Below, one piece after another: positions 61,229 to 64,000 of a stretch of DNA of 64,000 nt. Numbering within the stretch: position 1 is the stretch's first letter; every line of letters starts with the position of its first letter. The notes under the pieces were generated by a model. That model was not told the origin of the DNA. It saw only the letters and a program-made list of their open reading frames with translations, and ran no database searches. Origin of the DNA: JACVRW01 sp963812915 (GTDB lineage: Bacteria > Actinomycetota > Thermoleophilia > Solirubrobacterales > Thermoleophilaceae); contig CAWEXB010000009.1 of NCBI GenBank assembly GCA_963812915.1, forward strand, positions 186,001-250,000, in the 5' to 3' direction. Position numbers and translations under genes: made by a program.

Positions 61229-62763
61229 CCATCCACCTGTCGATAGTCCTCTTCCTGCCTCTTGCCGCGGGGCTGATCGGCGCCTTCCTGCCGGCCCGGC
61301 ACGCGCGCTGGGCGGTGCTGGCCGGCACGGTGGCGGTCCTCGCATACGCGATCGTCCTGCTCGTCGACTTCGACGGCGACAGCGCCGGCCTCCAGTACGT
61401 GACGGACGACGAGTGGATCTCGGAGCTCGGCATCCGCTACCAGCTCGGGATCGACGGCCTCAACCTCTTCATGGTTGTGCTCACCGCGGTCGCCTGGGTC
61501 CCGTGCACCCTCGTGGCGTTCTTCCGGGAGCACGACCGCCCGCGCCTCTTCTTCTTCAACCTGGCTCTCGCCGAGACCGCAGTGCTGGGCGCGTTCATGG
61601 CGCAGGACCTGGCGCTGTTCGTCGTCTTCTTCGACCTGATGCTTGTGCCCTTCTACTTCCTGATCGGCGGCTGGGGCAGCGGCGACCGGGTGCGGGCCAC
61701 GACCAAGTTCGTTATCTACACAATGGCCGGCTCGCTCCTGATGCTGGCGGGCGCGGTCGCGCTGGGCGTCTTGTCGACCCCCGACGGCGGCGAGATCTCC
61801 TTCTCGTTGGCCGAGCTCGAGCGGCGCTCGGTCTCCGAGGGCACGCAGCAGTGGATCGTGCTGCTGTTCGCGCTCGCGTTCTTCGTCAAGGCCCCGCTCT
61901 TCCCGCTGCACGGCTGGGTGCCCGAGACCTACCGCTCGACCCCGATCGTGGTGCTGGCGCTGCTCTCGGGCGTGCTGTCGAAGGTCGGCGCCTACGGCTT
62001 CCTGCGCATCGTCGTGCCGGTGATGCCCGAGGGCTCCCAGCACTGGCAGGAGCTGTTCATCATCGTCGCGGTCTTCTCGATCCTGTACGGCTCGGTGCTG
62101 GCGTTCTCGCAGGACAACGTGCGCCTGGTCGTGGCGTACTCCTCGATCGCCCAGCTCGGTTTCATCGTGCTGGGGATCTTCGCCTTCGACGACAAGGGCG
62201 CCCAGGGGGCGGTCCTCCAGATGCTGAACCACGGCCTGGTCGTGGTGCCGCTGTTCCTCATCATCGGGGTGATCGCGATGCGCGCGGGTGGTAGCGAGTC
62301 GTTGAGTCGCCTCGGCGGCTTGGCGTTCCGCGCGCCGGTGTTGGCCGCGCTGTTCCTGCTCGTCACTTTCGCCACGCTCGCCATGCCCGGATCGGCCAAC
62401 TTCATCGGCGAGATACTGGTGCTGTTCGGCGCCTTCGAGGACAAGCTCGTGTACGGGCTCGTGGCCAGCCTGGGCGTGATCCTCGCCAGCGTCTACATGA
62501 TCCGCGTCTTCCAGCGCACGATGCACAATCGCCCGGGACCGGTGGTCGAATCGCGCGAGATCGGCCGGATCGACCTCGTGGCGATCGCGCCGCTCGTGGC
62601 GATCATCGTCGCGCTGGGCGTGTACCCGAACTTCGTGGTGGACCGCACGGAGGCGGCGACGGTGCGAAAGATCGAGCCTGCGCGGGCGTTCGCGGCTGAG
62701 TTGCGGGCGGGCGCGGCGGGGGCCGACCGGCGGACGTTCGTCTCGGAGGACGCTCGACCATGA
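61225..62763 (+). CDS. nuoM: NADH-quinone oxidoreductase subunit M
   Basis: Antiporter-like proton-pumping subunit of 512 aa with 14 helices. Markers are YQLGIDGLNLFMVVLTAV, FDLMLVPFYFLIGGWG, FVKAPLFPLHGWVPETYRST, the channel Lys in AYSSIAQLGFIVLGIF context and LAMPGSANFIGEILVLFGAF. GTG at 61225 overlaps nuoL by four bases. Confidence 0.96.
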   Translation: MTIHLSIVLFLPLAAGLIGAFLPARHARWAVLAGTVAVLAYAIVLLVDFDGDSAGLQYVTDDEWISELGIRYQLGIDGLNLFMVVLTAVAWVPCTLVAFFREHDRPRLFFFNLALAETAVLGAFMAQDLALFVVFFDLMLVPFYFLIGGWGSGDRVRATTKFVIYTMAGSLLMLAGAVALGVLSTPDGGEISFSLAELERRSVSEGTQQWIVLLFALAFFVKAPLFPLHGWVPETYRSTPIVVLALLSGVLSKVGAYGFLRIVVPVMPEGSQHWQELFIIVAVFSILYGSVLAFSQDNVRLVVAYSSIAQLGFIVLGIFAFDDKGAQGAVLQMLNHGLVVVPLFLIIGVIAMRAGGSESLSRLGGLAFRAPVLAALFLLVTFATLAMPGSANFIGEILVLFGAFEDKLVYGLVASLGVILASVYMIRVFQRTMHNRPGPVVESREIGRIDLVAIAPLVAIIVALGVYPNFVVDRTEAATVRKIEPARAFAAELRAGAAGADRRTFVSEDARP

Positions 62764-64000
62764 TCCTTCCGCTGGCCGACGTCGCCGCTCCGGTGATCGA
62801 CTACCGCGAGCTGTCCCCGCTAATGGCGACGATCGGGGGCTCGATCGTGGTGCTCATGGTGGGCCTGCTGCGCTCCCCCTTCGTGCGACAGGTGCTCGTG
62901 CCTGCCCTCGCCGCGGTCTCCCTGCTCGCGGCGATAGGCCTGACGATCTGGATCTGGGAACCCGGCGATCGGGAGCCGATCATCGAGGGCGCGATTGCGA
63001 TGGACACGCTCACGCTCGGCGTCTCGATGCTCTTCTTCGTGGCGGGGCTGGTGGCGATCGTCCTGTCCCTGCGCGCGGAGGCGGCCCGAGAGGCCGCCCA
63101 CGGCGAGTACTACTCGCTTCTTCTCGGCTCCATTACCGGAATGGTCGTGCTGGCCGGCGCCGAGAACCTGATCACGCTGTTCGTCGGCCTCGAGCTGCTG
63201 TCGATCCCGCTCTACGTGCTGTGTGCCACCGAGCTGCGTCGCCGCACATCGCTCGAATCGGGGCTGAAGTACCTCGTGATCGGATCGGTCGGCTCGGCGA
63301 CGCTCCTGTACGGGCTGGCCCTGATCTACGGCGCCACCGGCTCGACCGGGTTCGCGGGCATCGAGAACGCGATCGGCGACACGGTCGCGCTGGACGATCC
63401 GCTGCTCTTGACCGGTATTGCGCTCTCCGCCACCGGCCTCGCCTTCAAGGCGTCGGTGGCCCCCTTCCACCAGTGGACGCCCGACGTCTACCAGGGCGCC
63501 CCGACCCCGATCACGACCTTCATGGCCGTCGCCACCAAGGCCGCCGCGTTCGCGATCTTCCTGCGCCTCTTCGACTCGGCGCTCGGCCTGTCTCAGCTCC
63601 AGTGGGCGCCGGCGCTCGCGGCGCTCGCCACCGCGACGATCGTGATCGGCAACGTCGGGGCGATAGCCCAGCGCTCGCTGAAGCGCCTACTCGCCTGGTC
63701 GAGCGTCGCCCAGGCCGGCTACCTGCTCGCGGGCGTGGTGGTGGCCAGCGAGCTCGGGGTGCGCGCCACCGCCTTCTACCTGGCGGTTTACCTCGTCATG
63801 AACGTCGCGGCGTTCGCCGTGGTGATCGCCCGCGAGCGCGTCTCGGAGCACGGCGACGACATCGCCTCTCTCGAGCTGCTCGGCCGCACCCAGCCGTGGC
63901 TCGCCTGGCCGATGACGATCGCGATGCTCTCCCTCGCAGGCTTCCCCCCCACGGCCGGCTTCATCGGCAAGTTCTTCTTGATCGACGCCACGGTCGCCGG
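62760..64000 (+). CDS. nuoN: NADH-quinone oxidoreductase subunit N (partial, runs off the window)
   Basis: Third antiporter-like subunit; 413 codons are visible and the gene continues beyond the window. ATG at 62760 overlaps the nuoM stop. Markers are YYSLLLGSITGMVVLAGAEN, FVGLELLSIPLYVLCAT, LAFKASVAPFHQWTPDVYQG and LLAWSSVAQAGYLLAGVVV, ending at the edge in AGFPPTAGFIGKFFLIDATV. It completes the canonical A-N gene order. Confidence 0.96.
   Translation, partial: MILPLADVAAPVIDYRELSPLMATIGGSIVVLMVGLLRSPFVRQVLVPALAAVSLLAAIGLTIWIWEPGDREPIIEGAIAMDTLTLGVSMLFFVAGLVAIVLSLRAEAAREAAHGEYYSLLLGSITGMVVLAGAENLITLFVGLELLSIPLYVLCATELRRRTSLESGLKYLVIGSVGSATLLYGLALIYGATGSTGFAGIENAIGDTVALDDPLLLTGIALSATGLAFKASVAPFHQWTPDVYQGAPTPITTFMAVATKAAAFAIFLRLFDSALGLSQLQWAPALAALATATIVIGNVGAIAQRSLKRLLAWSSVAQAGYLLAGVVVASELGVRATAFYLAVYLVMNVAAFAVVIARERVSEHGDDIASLELLGRTQPWLAWPMTIAMLSLAGFPPTAGFIGKFFLIDATVA

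Overview
The window is very GC-rich, with G or C at most third codon positions, frequent GTG starts and many 1-8 bp gene overlaps. It has a complete actinobacterial-type nuoA-N operon and many SnoaL/NTF2, VOC and ArsR family proteins. I infer an actinobacterium, probably of the Thermoleophilia/Solirubrobacterales type, but no rRNA or other phylogenetic marker is present to prove it.

Layout. 0.2-15.3 kb is mixed metabolism and ion transport: a DUF2254 membrane protein, two cation/proton antiporters, NAD kinase, GNAT, a two-component pair and a sulfatase with its formylglycine-generating enzyme. 15.4-31.3 kb is accessory: SnoaL-like proteins, MarR, TetR, AraC and ArsR regulators, an ArsR-arsenate reductase fusion, a cytosolic copper-storage protein, VOC enzymes, a secreted TAP-type hydrolase and an aldo/keto reductase. 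Inside it, 20.0-24.3 kb is littered with gene remnants, including a decayed MNT/HEPN toxin-antitoxin pair. 31.3-32.1 kb is a Phd/PIN toxin-antitoxin module. 32.2-35.9 kb is bounded by a 44-bp direct repeat of the 3' half of tRNA-Arg(ACG) and looks like a small tRNA-borne island carrying an MMPL transporter.

36-40.4 kb is housekeeping: two tRNA-Ser genes, ogt with an ECF-type sigma factor, a hydrolase, serS, a cytochrome c lipoprotein and an RsbW-like kinase. 40.6-46.2 kb is a coherent but poorly understood cluster: secreted DUF4331 protein, TPR protein, NicO-type metal exporter, Fur-family regulator and a NiCoT-like permease. This is the best candidate for an uncharacterised metal-handling system. 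46.3-49.5 kb holds a LuxR-type two-component system and two small genes. From 49.56 kb to the window end runs the 14-gene respiratory Complex I operon, with nuoN cut by the end of the window.

An important caveat is that many genes, including nuoG (twice), nuoI and nuoJ, are broken by single-base shifts that nearly always correspond to one extra base. Corrected lengths fit whole proteins. I read most of these as residual insertion errors in the assembly rather than biology, and give such genes their full extent with the shift noted.
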